In this document: positions 1-5,811 of the stretch, piece by piece | How the letters are laid out: every line of letters starts with the position of its first letter | Position numbering within the stretch: position 1 is the stretch's first letter | Source: an uncultured Marmoricola sp. | GTDB lineage: Bacteria; Actinomycetota; Actinomycetes; Propionibacteriales; Nocardioidaceae | Direction: 5' to 3' | Length of the DNA stretch: 8,143 nt | NCBI RefSeq assembly: GCF_943913695.1 | Contig: NZ_CALTZE010000148.1 | Coordinates: forward strand, 1 to 8,143 | The notes under the pieces: generated by a model | What the model saw: the letters and a program-made list of their open reading frames with translations, nothing else | Told to the model about the DNA's origin: nothing | Databases searched by the model: none | Translations under genes and position numbers: made by a program

Positions 1-43
1 CCCCGATCACGTCCTGGGGTTCAGTCGTGCTCGGTCCGGGGTG

Positions 44-59
44 CTTTTCGTTCGAAAAG
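44..59. repeat. AT-rich perfect inverted repeat, possible operator
   Basis: CTTTTCG-TT-CGAAAAG has two perfect 7-base arms around a 2-base centre. It stands out because the surrounding sequence is extremely GC-rich. A 2-base loop is too tight for a good RNA hairpin and no T-run follows, so a protein-binding site is more likely than a terminator. It lies about 190 bases upstream of the first pilus gene. The cognate regulator is unknown. Confidence 0.45.
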
Positions 60-188
60 TGAACGAGGCATGTCCGCGCCTCAACAGTGCACAGCACCGC
101 ACCGCGCGCCGACCACCCTGGACGCACTCGAGCCACCAGTGCGACGCATGGGACCCGGGAGCGCGTGTGGGACACGTGAGGCAGGTAG

Positions 189-197
189 TTGTCCACA
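189..197 (+). promoter_or_regulatory. DnaA-box-like 9-mer TTGTCCACA
   Basis: TTGTCCACA matches exactly the form of DnaA box preferred in high-GC actinobacteria such as Streptomyces. It is a single copy, found about 50 bases upstream of the likely ATPase start, in non-coding DNA. Its TTG could be read as an alternative start for the ATPase frame, but I consider that less likely. A lone 9-mer can occur by chance; binding is not shown by the sequence. Confidence 0.35.
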
Positions 198-235
198 GAT
201 CGGCGGCGGTGGTTTCGGGCGCCGATCGCGGCGGG

Positions 236-241
236 TAGACC
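236..241 (+). promoter_or_regulatory. Possible -10 element for a leaderless cpaF transcript
   Basis: TAGACC, followed directly by a T at 242, resembles the actinobacterial TAnnnT -10 hexamer but does not have T at position six. It ends 8 bases before the ATG at 249, the spacing expected if transcription starts at the start codon itself. No convincing -35 is visible; TTTCGG near 215 is only a weak candidate. This placement is one reason for choosing ATG 249 as the start. Confidence 0.3.
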
Positions 242-248
242 TGCGCCC

Positions 249-1523
249 ATGTCGGTGCAGATCGGGGGGCGCGCCGCGGGGGTCCCGCGGCGTGGCGGTG
301 ACGTCGTGGCGCTGCTCGACGAGCAGGTCCGTGCCGTCGTACGCCGCGACGGTGTCGACCCGCAGGTCGAGTCGGCGCGGGTACGCCGCATCGCCGAGCA
401 GGTGGTGGCCGAGCACGACCAGCGCAGCTTGAGCGGGGTGGTGACCCCGGTGCCGGACCCGGCGAGCACGGTGGCCGAGCTGGTGGCGCGGGTCGCGGGG
501 TTCGGCCCGCTGCAGCGCTTCCTCGACGACCCCGAGGTCGAGGAAGTGTGGATCAACCAGCCGAGCCGGGTCTTCGTGGCCCGGGCGGGGCGCCACGAGC
601 TGACCAACGTCGTGCTCACCGCGGCGGAGGTCCAGGAGCTGGTGGAGCGGATGCTGAAGTCGAGCGGCCGCCGCATCGACCTGAGCCAGCCCTTCGTCGA
701 CGCGATGCTGCCGCAGGGTCACCGGCTCCACGTGGTGCTCGAGGGCATCAGCCGGGAGTTCGCGGCGGTCAACCTGCGCAAGTTCGTGCTGCGGGCGGCG
801 CGGCTCTCCGACCTGGTGGCGCTGGGGTCGCTGACCGACCGCGCGGCGCGCTTCCTGGAGGCCTCGGTGCTGGCGGGGCAGAACATCCTCGTCGCCGGGT
901 CGACCCAGGCCGGCAAGACCACGATGCTGAACTGCCTGGCCGCGGCCGTGCCCGGTGGGGAGCGGGTGATCTCGGCCGAGGAGGTCGCCGAGCTCAACTT
1001 CGTGCACCCCGACCACGTCCAGCTGCAGACCCGGCAGGCCGGCCTGGAGGGCACCGGCGAGGTCACGCTGCGCGACCTGGTGCGCGAGAGCCTGCGGATG
1101 CGACCCACGCGCATGATCGTGGGCGAGGTACGCGGCCCCGAGAGCCTCGACCTGCTGCTGGCGCTCAACAGCGGTCACCCGGGCATGGCCACGCTGCACG
1201 CCAACAGTGCCCGTGAGGCGCTGGTCAAGCTCTGCACCCTCCCGCTGCTCGCGGGGGAGAACGTCTCCTCGCGCTTCGTCGTCCCCACCGTCGCCAGCTC
1301 GGTCGACCTCGTCATCCACCTCGGCATCGACACCGCGGGCACCCGGCGGGTCAACGAGATCGTGGCGGTGCCCGGCCGGGTCGAGCACGACATCGTCGAG
1401 ACCGAGCCGATCTTCGTCCGCGAGGCCGGAGAGCTGCGCTTCACCGGCGGCATGCCGGGCAAGCCCGAGACCTACGCCAGGGCCGGCATCGACCTGCACC
1501 GCCTGCTCCACGGGGCCGAGTGA
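249..1523 (+). CDS. cpaF: CpaF/TadA-family pilus secretion ATPase
   Basis: This is a 424-residue type II/IV secretion ATPase that should form a cytoplasmic hexamer and power assembly of the Tad/Flp pilus. The N-terminal domain shows the family pattern FGPLQRFLDDPEVEEVWIN, then GRRIDLSQPFVDAMLPQGHR. Walker A is GSTQAGKTT (about residues 217-225). An acidic box SAEEVAELN follows, then Walker B around MIVGEVRG (289-296, with Glu293), and a His box ATLHANSAREAL. All catalytic elements look intact and the length is normal. It is soluble, with no membrane segment. I chose ATG 249 because the possible -10 sits just upstream and the extra 20 residues from TTG 189 are arginine-rich and unlike the family. 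No strong Shine-Dalgarno precedes 249. It is the first gene of the pilus operon, and its TGA overlaps the tadB start. Confidence 0.93.
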   Translation: MSVQIGGRAAGVPRRGGDVVALLDEQVRAVVRRDGVDPQVESARVRRIAEQVVAEHDQRSLSGVVTPVPDPASTVAELVARVAGFGPLQRFLDDPEVEEVWINQPSRVFVARAGRHELTNVVLTAAEVQELVERMLKSSGRRIDLSQPFVDAMLPQGHRLHVVLEGISREFAAVNLRKFVLRAARLSDLVALGSLTDRAARFLEASVLAGQNILVAGSTQAGKTTMLNCLAAAVPGGERVISAEEVAELNFVHPDHVQLQTRQAGLEGTGEVTLRDLVRESLRMRPTRMIVGEVRGPESLDLLLALNSGHPGMATLHANSAREALVKLCTLPLLAGENVSSRFVVPTVASSVDLVIHLGIDTAGTRRVNEIVAVPGRVEHDIVETEPIFVREAGELRFTGGMPGKPETYARAGIDLHRLLHGAE

Positions 1524-2380
1524 TGGGCGCGCTGCTCGGACTGGTGCTCGGTCTCGGACTGCTGCTGGTGTGGTCGTCGACCTGGCCGCCGCAGGCCACG
1601 CCGCGGCGTACGTCGGACGCCACGTCGCGGCTGCGGTCGCTGCTCGCCGGCGCGGGTCTGCCCGACGTCACCGTCGCGGGCTTCCTCACCGTCTGCGCCG
1701 TCTCCGGTGCCCTGGCCGCGACCGTGGTGCTGCTGGCCTCGCGCACGCCCCCGGTGGCGCTGGTCTTCGGCCTGATGGGCGCCTACCTCCCCGTGGCGCT
1801 GCTGCGCGGTCGCGCCGAGCGGCGCCTGCGCGAGCTCGCCGAGGTGTGGCCGGAGGCCGTCGACAACCTGGCCTCGGCCGTGCGCGCCGGGATGCCGCTG
1901 CCCGAGGCGCTGGCCGGTCTGGCCGAGCGCGGGCCGGAGCCGCTGAGGCCGCACTTCCGTGCCTTCGCCACCGACTACCAGGCCGGCGGCCGGTTCGCCG
2001 ATGCGCTCGAGCGCCTCAAGGAGCGGCTCGCCGACCCCGTCGGCGACCGGGTCGTGGAGAGCCTCCGCGTGGCCCGCGAGGTCGGCGGTGGCGACCTCGG
2101 CCGGCTGCTGCGCACCCTCTCGGGCTACCTCCGCGACGACGCCCGCACCCGCGCCGAGCTCCAGTCGCGGCAGGCCTGGACCGTCAACGGCGCGCGCCTC
2201 GCGGTGGCGGCCCCGTGGCTGGTGCTGCTGATGCTGTGCTTCCAGCCGGAGGTGATCAGCCGCTACGCCTCGCCGACCGGCGTGGTCGTGCTGGGCGTGG
2301 GTGCGGCGCTGTGCGCAGCGGCGTACCGGCTGATGGTGCGCATCGGCCGGCTGCCCACCGAGCGACGGATCCTCTCGTGA
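1523..2380 (+). CDS. tadB: TadB-type pilus assembly platform membrane protein
   Basis: This 285-residue inner-membrane protein of the type II secretion F (T2SSF) family forms the platform on which the CpaF ATPase acts, probably paired with the TadC-type protein that follows. Likely membrane helices lie near residues 2-17, 52-72, 77-94, 224-241 and 253-270. The cytoplasmic T2SSF region spans about 104-230 and contains the typical EVWPEAVDNLASAVRAGMPL stretch and REVGGGDLGRLL. The ATG at 1523 overlaps the cpaF stop by one base (TGATG). A GTG three bases earlier (1520) would give a 4-base GTGA overlap like those at later junctions and adds one residue. Assignment to TadB rather than TadC rests on order in the operon and on length; the T2SSF assignment itself is firm. 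Confidence 0.9.
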   Translation: MGALLGLVLGLGLLLVWSSTWPPQATPRRTSDATSRLRSLLAGAGLPDVTVAGFLTVCAVSGALAATVVLLASRTPPVALVFGLMGAYLPVALLRGRAERRLRELAEVWPEAVDNLASAVRAGMPLPEALAGLAERGPEPLRPHFRAFATDYQAGGRFADALERLKERLADPVGDRVVESLRVAREVGGGDLGRLLRTLSGYLRDDARTRAELQSRQAWTVNGARLAVAAPWLVLLMLCFQPEVISRYASPTGVVVLGVGAALCAAAYRLMVRIGRLPTERRILS

Positions 2381-3303
2381 GCCCGCTGATCGGGGCGCTG
2401 CTCGGCCTCGCCGGCGGTGTCGGGTTGCTGCTGGTCGCGCTCGCGGTCTTCGACGCGCGGCGTACGCCGATCCAGGTGCGGGTGCTGCCCTACCTCCGCG
2501 ACCTGCCGCGCCCGGCCACCCTCCCGGCGCCCGTGACCAGCGGCAACGCCTTCACCGCCGTCTTCGGTCCCCCGCTCGCCGCGGCCGGTCGCGCGGTGGA
2601 GCGGCTGCTCGGCGGCTCGGCGTCGGTACGCCGGCGGCTGCAGCGCGCCGGGCTGGAGACCGACGTCGCACAGTTCCGCGTCGAGCAGGTGCTGTGGGGG
2701 CTGACCGCCTTCACGCTCGTGGCGGTCCCGTCGGGGCTGCTCGCCGCGACCTCGCCCGAGCGCGCGGTGCCGCTGATGATCGTCTGCGTCGTCGCCTTCG
2801 TCCTCGGCGTGCTGCTGCGGGAGAACAGGCTGACCGCCCAGGTCACCACGCGGGAGCGGGCGATCCTGCAGGAGTTCCCCACCATCGCCGAGCTGCTCTC
2901 GCTCGCGGTCGCCGCGGGGGAGAGCCCGGTCTCGGCGCTCGACCGGGTCTGCCGGCGCAGCAACGGCGCGCTCTCCGCGGAGCTGACCCGGGTGCTCGCC
3001 GACGTGCGCACCGGCACCCCGCTGACCCGCGCCTTCGACGAGATGGCGGCCCGCTCGGGTCTCGCCGTGGTCTCCCGCTTCGCCGAGGGCATCGCCGTGG
3101 CCGTCGAGCGCGGCACCCCCATCAGCGACGTGCTGCACGCCCAGGCCGGCGACGTCCGCGAGGCCTCGCGCCGTGCCCTGATCGAGTCCGGAGCCCGCCG
3201 CGAGGTCCTGATGATGGTCCCTGTCGTGTTCCTGGTGCTCCCCACCGTCGTCGTCTTCGCCTTCTGGCCCGGCCTGGTCGGCCTGCGGCTGGTCGTCCCC
3301 TGA
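2377..3303 (+). CDS. tadC: TadC-type pilus assembly platform membrane protein
   Basis: This is a second T2SSF protein, 308 residues, expected to complete the TadB/TadC membrane platform. Likely helices are at about 4-23, 104-124, 131-147 and 278-298, which leaves a long cytoplasmic segment in residues 25-100. The T2SSF domain begins near 164, with EFPTIAELLSLAVAAGESP, and ends before the last helix, with GARREVLMMVPVVFLVLP. The true start is the GTG at 2377, which overlaps the tadB stop by 4 bases (GTGA), a sign of translational coupling. The same reading frame is open far upstream, but that part is an arginine/proline-rich shadow of tadB. No clear Shine-Dalgarno is seen, consistent with coupled re-initiation. 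Confidence 0.9.
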   Translation: MSPLIGALLGLAGGVGLLLVALAVFDARRTPIQVRVLPYLRDLPRPATLPAPVTSGNAFTAVFGPPLAAAGRAVERLLGGSASVRRRLQRAGLETDVAQFRVEQVLWGLTAFTLVAVPSGLLAATSPERAVPLMIVCVVAFVLGVLLRENRLTAQVTTRERAILQEFPTIAELLSLAVAAGESPVSALDRVCRRSNGALSAELTRVLADVRTGTPLTRAFDEMAARSGLAVVSRFAEGIAVAVERGTPISDVLHAQAGDVREASRRALIESGARREVLMMVPVVFLVLPTVVVFAFWPGLVGLRLVVP

Positions 3304-3322
3304 TCTCCCCCGCACGAACCCT

Positions 3323-3327
3323 GGAGG
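3323..3327 (+). promoter_or_regulatory. Strong Shine-Dalgarno of the pilin-like gene
   Basis: GGAGG lies 5 bases before the ATG at 3333, in the only true intergenic gap (29 bases) inside the pilus operon. Every other junction overlaps and has a weaker site. This fits a need for higher translation of a structural subunit than of the assembly proteins. Confidence 0.75.
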
Positions 3328-3332
3328 AACCC

Positions 3333-3509
3333 ATGCACCACCTGTCCCGACTGCTGCGGGGTCCGCGCCCTCGTGACGAGCGCGGCGACGTGCCCGGCTG
3401 GGTGCTGATCACCGTGATGACGGCCGGTCTCGTCGCCGGCATCTGGGCGATCGCCGGCAACCAGCTCGGCGCGATGCTCCGTGCGGCGCTCTCCTCGGTC
3501 ACCGGCTAG
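3333..3509 (+). CDS. Small Flp-pilin-like protein with atypical signal
   Basis: This is a 58-residue protein with a basic N-terminus (residues 1-18, ending RPRDERG) and one hydrophobic helix (about 22-42, GWVLITVMTAGLVAGIWAIA), then a short amphipathic tail ending SSVTG. Size, architecture and position between tadC and the TadE-like genes make it the best candidate for the pilin subunit. In actinobacterial Tad loci this slot is usually filled by an Flp or DUF4244-type small protein. It differs from classical Flp pilins: if cleaved after Gly18 the mature chain would begin DVPGW, with Trp instead of Glu at position +5, and there is no Tyr at +6. The ATG is well supported by GGAGG 5 bases upstream. 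It could instead be a minor subunit, with the true pilin elsewhere. The gene overlaps the next by 29 bases. Confidence 0.8.
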   Translation: MHHLSRLLRGPRPRDERGDVPGWVLITVMTAGLVAGIWAIAGNQLGAMLRAALSSVTG

Positions 3510-3903
3510 GCGGGCCGGCGAGGACGGCGCCGCCGTCGTCGACTTCGTGCTGGTCAGCATGATCCTGGTGCCGCTCGTGCTCGGCCTGCTGCAGGTCGGG
3601 CTGGTGCTGCACGTCCGCAACACCCTGGTCGCCGCGGCCACCGAGGGCGCCCGCTACGGCGCTGCCGTCGACCGGCAGCCCGCCGACGGCGCCGCGCGCA
3701 CCCGGGGGCAGATCGGCGACGCGATCGCCGACCGGTTCGCCCGCGGCGTCAGCGCGGGGCGCACCACCCAGGGCGGCGTACCCGTCGTGGTCGTCCGCGT
3801 CACCGCCGAGGTGCCACCGCTCGGGCTCTGGGGGCCGCCCGTGCGGCTCGAGGTCGAGGGGCACGCCGTCCAGGAGCCCGACCTGCCGACGGGAGAGCCG
3901 TGA
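3481..3903 (+). CDS. TadE-family pseudopilin
   Basis: This 140-residue TadE-like protein is a minor, pilin-like component of Tad pilus biogenesis. It has a basic leader, then GAAVVDFVLVSMILVPLV, a membrane helix at about 19-42, and the characteristic VRNTLVAAATEGARYGA (residues 45-61) after it. The rest (62-140) is probably an extracytoplasmic beta-rich domain. Cleavage after Gly16 would leave Asp at position +5 where TadE proteins normally have Glu. The only start that keeps the leader and the whole helix is GTG 3481, which lies inside the pilin-like gene. The next in-frame start (GTG 3547) would cut into the helix. The resulting 29-base overlap is longer than the other junctions. No good Shine-Dalgarno is visible, so coupling to pilin translation is likely. 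Confidence 0.85.
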   Translation: MRRSPRSPARRAGEDGAAVVDFVLVSMILVPLVLGLLQVGLVLHVRNTLVAAATEGARYGAAVDRQPADGAARTRGQIGDAIADRFARGVSAGRTTQGGVPVVVVRVTAEVPPLGLWGPPVRLEVEGHAVQEPDLPTGEP

Positions 3904-4346
3904 GCCGCCGGGAGAGGCACGACGAGGACGGCACCGCTCTCATCGAGTTCGTCTGGCTCGCGATCCTGCTGCTGGTGCCGCTGCTCTACGTCGTGCTGAC
4001 GGTCTTCGAGGCCCAGCGCGAGGCGTACGCCGCCTCGGCCGCCGCCCGCAGCGCCGGGCGGGCCTTCGTCACCGCGCCCGACCAGGGCTCGGCGCACGCC
4101 CGGGCGAGTGCGGCGGCTCGGCTGGCCTATGCCGACCAGGGCATCGAGCAGCCGCCGTCGCTGCGGATCAGCTGCCGGCCCAGCCCCCACGCCTGCCTGA
4201 CACCCGGCTCGGTGGTGCGCGCCGAGGTGCACTCCAAGGTCGCGCTGCCGCTGCTCCCCGTCGTCTTCGGCTCGCAGTCGCCGGGCATCGACGTCTCGGC
4301 CGAGCACGAGGCGCCGTACGGCAGCTTCCGGGAGGCCCGGCCGTGA
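3900..4346 (+). CDS. TadE/TadF-like pseudopilin
   Basis: This 148-residue protein has a charged leader (SRRERHDEDG), then TALIEFVWLAILLLVPLLYV as signal and helix. It carries the canonical type IVc pattern: cleavage after Gly11 would put Glu16 at +5 and Phe17 at +6. The membrane helix spans about 14-36 and is followed by the alanine-rich segment AYAASAAARSAGRAFVTA. Two cysteines in the outer domain (Cys92 and Cys99) could form a small disulfide loop. The GTG at 3900 overlaps the previous stop by 4 bases (GTGA), with GGGAG at 3891-3895 as ribosome site. It could be called TadE or TadF; the family assignment is firmer than the letter. Confidence 0.82.
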   Translation: MSRRERHDEDGTALIEFVWLAILLLVPLLYVVLTVFEAQREAYAASAAARSAGRAFVTAPDQGSAHARASAAARLAYADQGIEQPPSLRISCRPSPHACLTPGSVVRAEVHSKVALPLLPVVFGSQSPGIDVSAEHEAPYGSFREARP

Positions 4347-4783
4347 GGGGCTCCACGACGCGCAACGAGCACGGGTCGGTGACGCCGCTGATCATCGGCT
4401 TCACGGTGGTGGTGGCGCTGCTGGTGGCCGTGGTGGTCGACGCATCGGCGGCCTACCTGCGGCGGCAGTCGCTCAACGCCACGGCCGACGCGGCGGCTCT
4501 GGCGGCCACCGAGGCGCTGGAGGGGGAGCGTGTTTACACCGAGGGCCTGGGGCGCCGGGCCGATCTCGACCCGCAGGCTGCGCGGGCTTTCGTGGCGGCG
4601 TACGTCGCGGGCAGCGGTGCGCAGCGCCGGCACCCCGGACTGGACTGGCGGGTCCGCACCGACGGCGACACGGTCGTGGTGCGCATGAGCGCGCCGATGG
4701 ACCTGCCGCTGCGGGTGCCCGGGGTGGGGGAGGGCGTGGTGATCACCGGTGAGGCGGCGTCGGTCGTGGTCGTGGCGCCCTGA
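4343..4783 (+). CDS. TadG-like pilus assembly protein
   Basis: This 146-residue protein begins with a short polar leader, then HGSVTPLIIGFTVVVALLVA, a membrane helix (about 15-33), and VVDASAAYLRRQSLNATADA leading into AALAATEAL. That pattern is the N-terminal hallmark of TadG/Flp-locus proteins and of the short Rv3654c-type actinobacterial versions. The remainder is a compact domain that is probably extracytoplasmic. Long TadG proteins have a von Willebrand-type domain; there is no room for one here, so this is the short form. The GTG at 4343 overlaps the preceding stop by 4 bases, and GGGAGG at 4330-4335 is a good ribosome site. It is the last gene of the operon and ends 3 bases from the stop of the convergent DUF1059 gene. 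Confidence 0.82.
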   Translation: MRGSTTRNEHGSVTPLIIGFTVVVALLVAVVVDASAAYLRRQSLNATADAAALAATEALEGERVYTEGLGRRADLDPQAARAFVAAYVAGSGAQRRHPGLDWRVRTDGDTVVVRMSAPMDLPLRVPGVGEGVVITGEAASVVVVAP

Positions 4784-4784
4784 G

Positions 4785-4799
4785 CGTCAGGCGGTGACG
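4785..4799. terminator. Weak hairpin at the convergent gene ends
   Basis: CGTCA-GGCGG-TGACG gives two 5-base arms around a 5-base loop, exactly where the pilus operon and the minus-strand pair meet. Its position suits a bidirectional stop signal. It is short, has no T-run on either side and overlaps the end of the DUF1059 gene, so the call is tentative. Confidence 0.2.
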
Positions 4800-4966
4800 A
4801 CGATCTTGCTGTCGACGGCCGAGAGGACCTCGGGAGTGATCTGCGTCAGGCCGTGGTCGGTGGCGGCGTGGGTCGCGACGCCGGCGAGCAGTGCGTCCCG
4901 CGTCGAGCTCTCGAAGGTGGCCGCGCAGCCGGGCATGACGTCGCCGCAGGCGAGCTGGAAGGTCAT
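4787..4966 (-). CDS. DUF1059 small protein
   Basis: This is a 59-residue cytoplasmic protein. The N-terminal CGDVMPGCAATFES followed by HAATDHGLTQITPEVLSAV is the pattern of the DUF1059 family, whose function is not established. Conserved-looking Cys7, Cys14, His33 and His38 could bind a metal; that is inference from residue type and spacing only. The ATG at 4966 overlaps the stop of the upstream kinase-like gene by 4 bases (ATGA), and AGGAG at 4977-4973 (minus strand) sits 7 bases before it, a strong ribosome site. The longer open frame upstream is an arginine/proline-rich shadow. Being translationally coupled to the kinase-like gene suggests a shared role, possibly stress or redox sensing, but nothing in the sequence proves this. 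Confidence 0.85.
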   Translation of the reverse strand: MTFQLACGDVMPGCAATFESSTRDALLAGVATHAATDHGLTQITPEVLSAVDSKIVVTA

Positions 4967-5811
4967 CGCAGGCTCCTGAGTGTGGGGTTGAGGGGCAGTC
5001 GCAGCCAGAACACGGCCGCGTCGTCGTCCTGCTCCAGCCCCAGGGTGCCGCCGAGGGCGACGCTCAGCGCACGGGCGAGGTAGAGGCCCGTGGTGACTCC
5101 GGTGTCGTCGTCGTTGGCGTCGAAGGGGTCGAAGAGCGCCTGCAGCACGCGCGGGTCGATGGGCTCGGCCTCGCGCACCAGGCGCAGCTCCACCCACGGG
5201 TGCCTGGTGCGCACCTCGAGGCGGCGGGCGCGTGGGGTCGGGGCCATGCCGGCTGCGTCCCACAGGTCGCGCACGACCCGGGCCGCCAGCTCGCGGTCGG
5301 TGTGCACGACCGCCGTGACGTCGCCGCTGGGGATGACGCGGTCGCCCGGCACCAGGTCGACGACGGGCACGGCGCGCCGCTCGACGCGCAGCCGGCCGAG
5401 CGAGGCGGCGGCGAGGTACTCCACCTCCTGCGTGCGCTCGGCGACCGACTCCAGCGCCTGGCACAGCTTGGAGACCGTGGCGGCGGTCATCTCGGCCGGC
5501 AGCTCGTCGTCGTCGAGCATCGCGGCCCAGCCGCGCGCAACGGCCAGCGGCGTACGCAGCTCGTGGGCGAAGGCGGCTAAGAAGCGGTCGCGCTGACGGG
5601 CGAGCGTCGGCTCAGGACGGTTGGCCAGCCGCGCCGAGCCGGCCTCGGTGAACAGCCGCACCCAGCGGTGCACCACGGCGGGCTCGACACCGGCACGCCG
5701 GGCGACGGCGGAGACGCTCTCGCCGCCCAGCACCTCCAGCACGCACGACACGCGCACGTCGTCGGCGTCGTCGAGCTCGGCACGCCCGGTGCGGCTCGCG
5801 GTCTCGGTCAT
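4963..5811 (-). CDS. HTH-histidine kinase fusion with degenerate ATPase domain
   Basis: This 282-residue cytoplasmic protein has no membrane segment. Residues about 20-65 form a transposase/Hin-like helix-turn-helix (SVSAVARRAGVEPAVVHRWV). A histidine-kinase dimerisation domain follows, with an intact H-box FAHELRTPLA (His83), and then a HATPase-like region (about 165-275). In the latter the nucleotide-binding boxes are eroded: the N-box reads VVRDLWDAAG, with Ala186 where the Mg-binding Asn belongs; the D-box DxGxGI is replaced by REAEPI; and the G2 box is GVTTGLYLAR instead of GTGLGLYLAR. The F-box (LFDPFD) and C-terminal strand (AVFWLRLPL) remain. Kinase activity is therefore doubtful. It may be a pseudokinase, a phosphatase or a phospho-acceptor linked to DNA binding. 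No response regulator gene is in the window. I chose ATG 5811; a start at 5883 would add 24 residues without family support. Confidence 0.82.
   Translation of the reverse strand: MTETASRTGRAELDDADDVRVSCVLEVLGGESVSAVARRAGVEPAVVHRWVRLFTEAGSARLANRPEPTLARQRDRFLAAFAHELRTPLAVARGWAAMLDDDELPAEMTAATVSKLCQALESVAERTQEVEYLAAASLGRLRVERRAVPVVDLVPGDRVIPSGDVTAVVHTDRELAARVVRDLWDAAGMAPTPRARRLEVRTRHPWVELRLVREAEPIDPRVLQALFDPFDANDDDTGVTTGLYLARALSVALGGTLGLEQDDDAAVFWLRLPLNPTLRSLR

Larger units (their letters stand above)
1..248. other. Non-coding leader upstream of the Tad pilus operon
   Basis: No convincing gene was found here. The open frames that cross it are short, arginine/proline-rich shadows of the downstream ATPase gene. 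The segment holds the AT-rich inverted repeat at 44-59, a short CGTGT-GGG-ACACG inverted repeat at 164-176, a DnaA-box-like 9-mer at 189-197 and a possible -10 hexamer at 236-241. These make it the likely regulatory region of the pilus operon. Whether a gene ends or begins just left of the window cannot be seen. Confidence 0.6.

Noticed and set aside
50..64. LexA/SOS box suggested by GTTCGA near the leader palindrome, and again at GTTCGAAC 5900-5907
   Set aside because: Neither site has the paired half-sites at the spacing of the actinobacterial SOS box (TCGAAC, four bases, GTTCGA); only single half-sites are present.
164..176. CGTGT-GGG-ACACG inverted repeat as a terminator or operator
   Set aside because: The arms are only five bases and no T-run follows. 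Such short repeats are expected often in DNA of this composition.
81..1511. Long minus-strand open frame (476 residues) opposite the ATPase gene
   Set aside because: The translation is a low-complexity, His/Arg/Gly-rich shadow typical of the antisense of a GC-rich gene. The plus strand has clear Walker motifs.
1207..2376. Upstream extension of the tadC frame to a start at 1207
   Set aside because: This part is Ser/Arg/Ala/Pro-rich with no family match and overlaps cpaF and tadB fully. The TadC sequence begins at GTG 2377.
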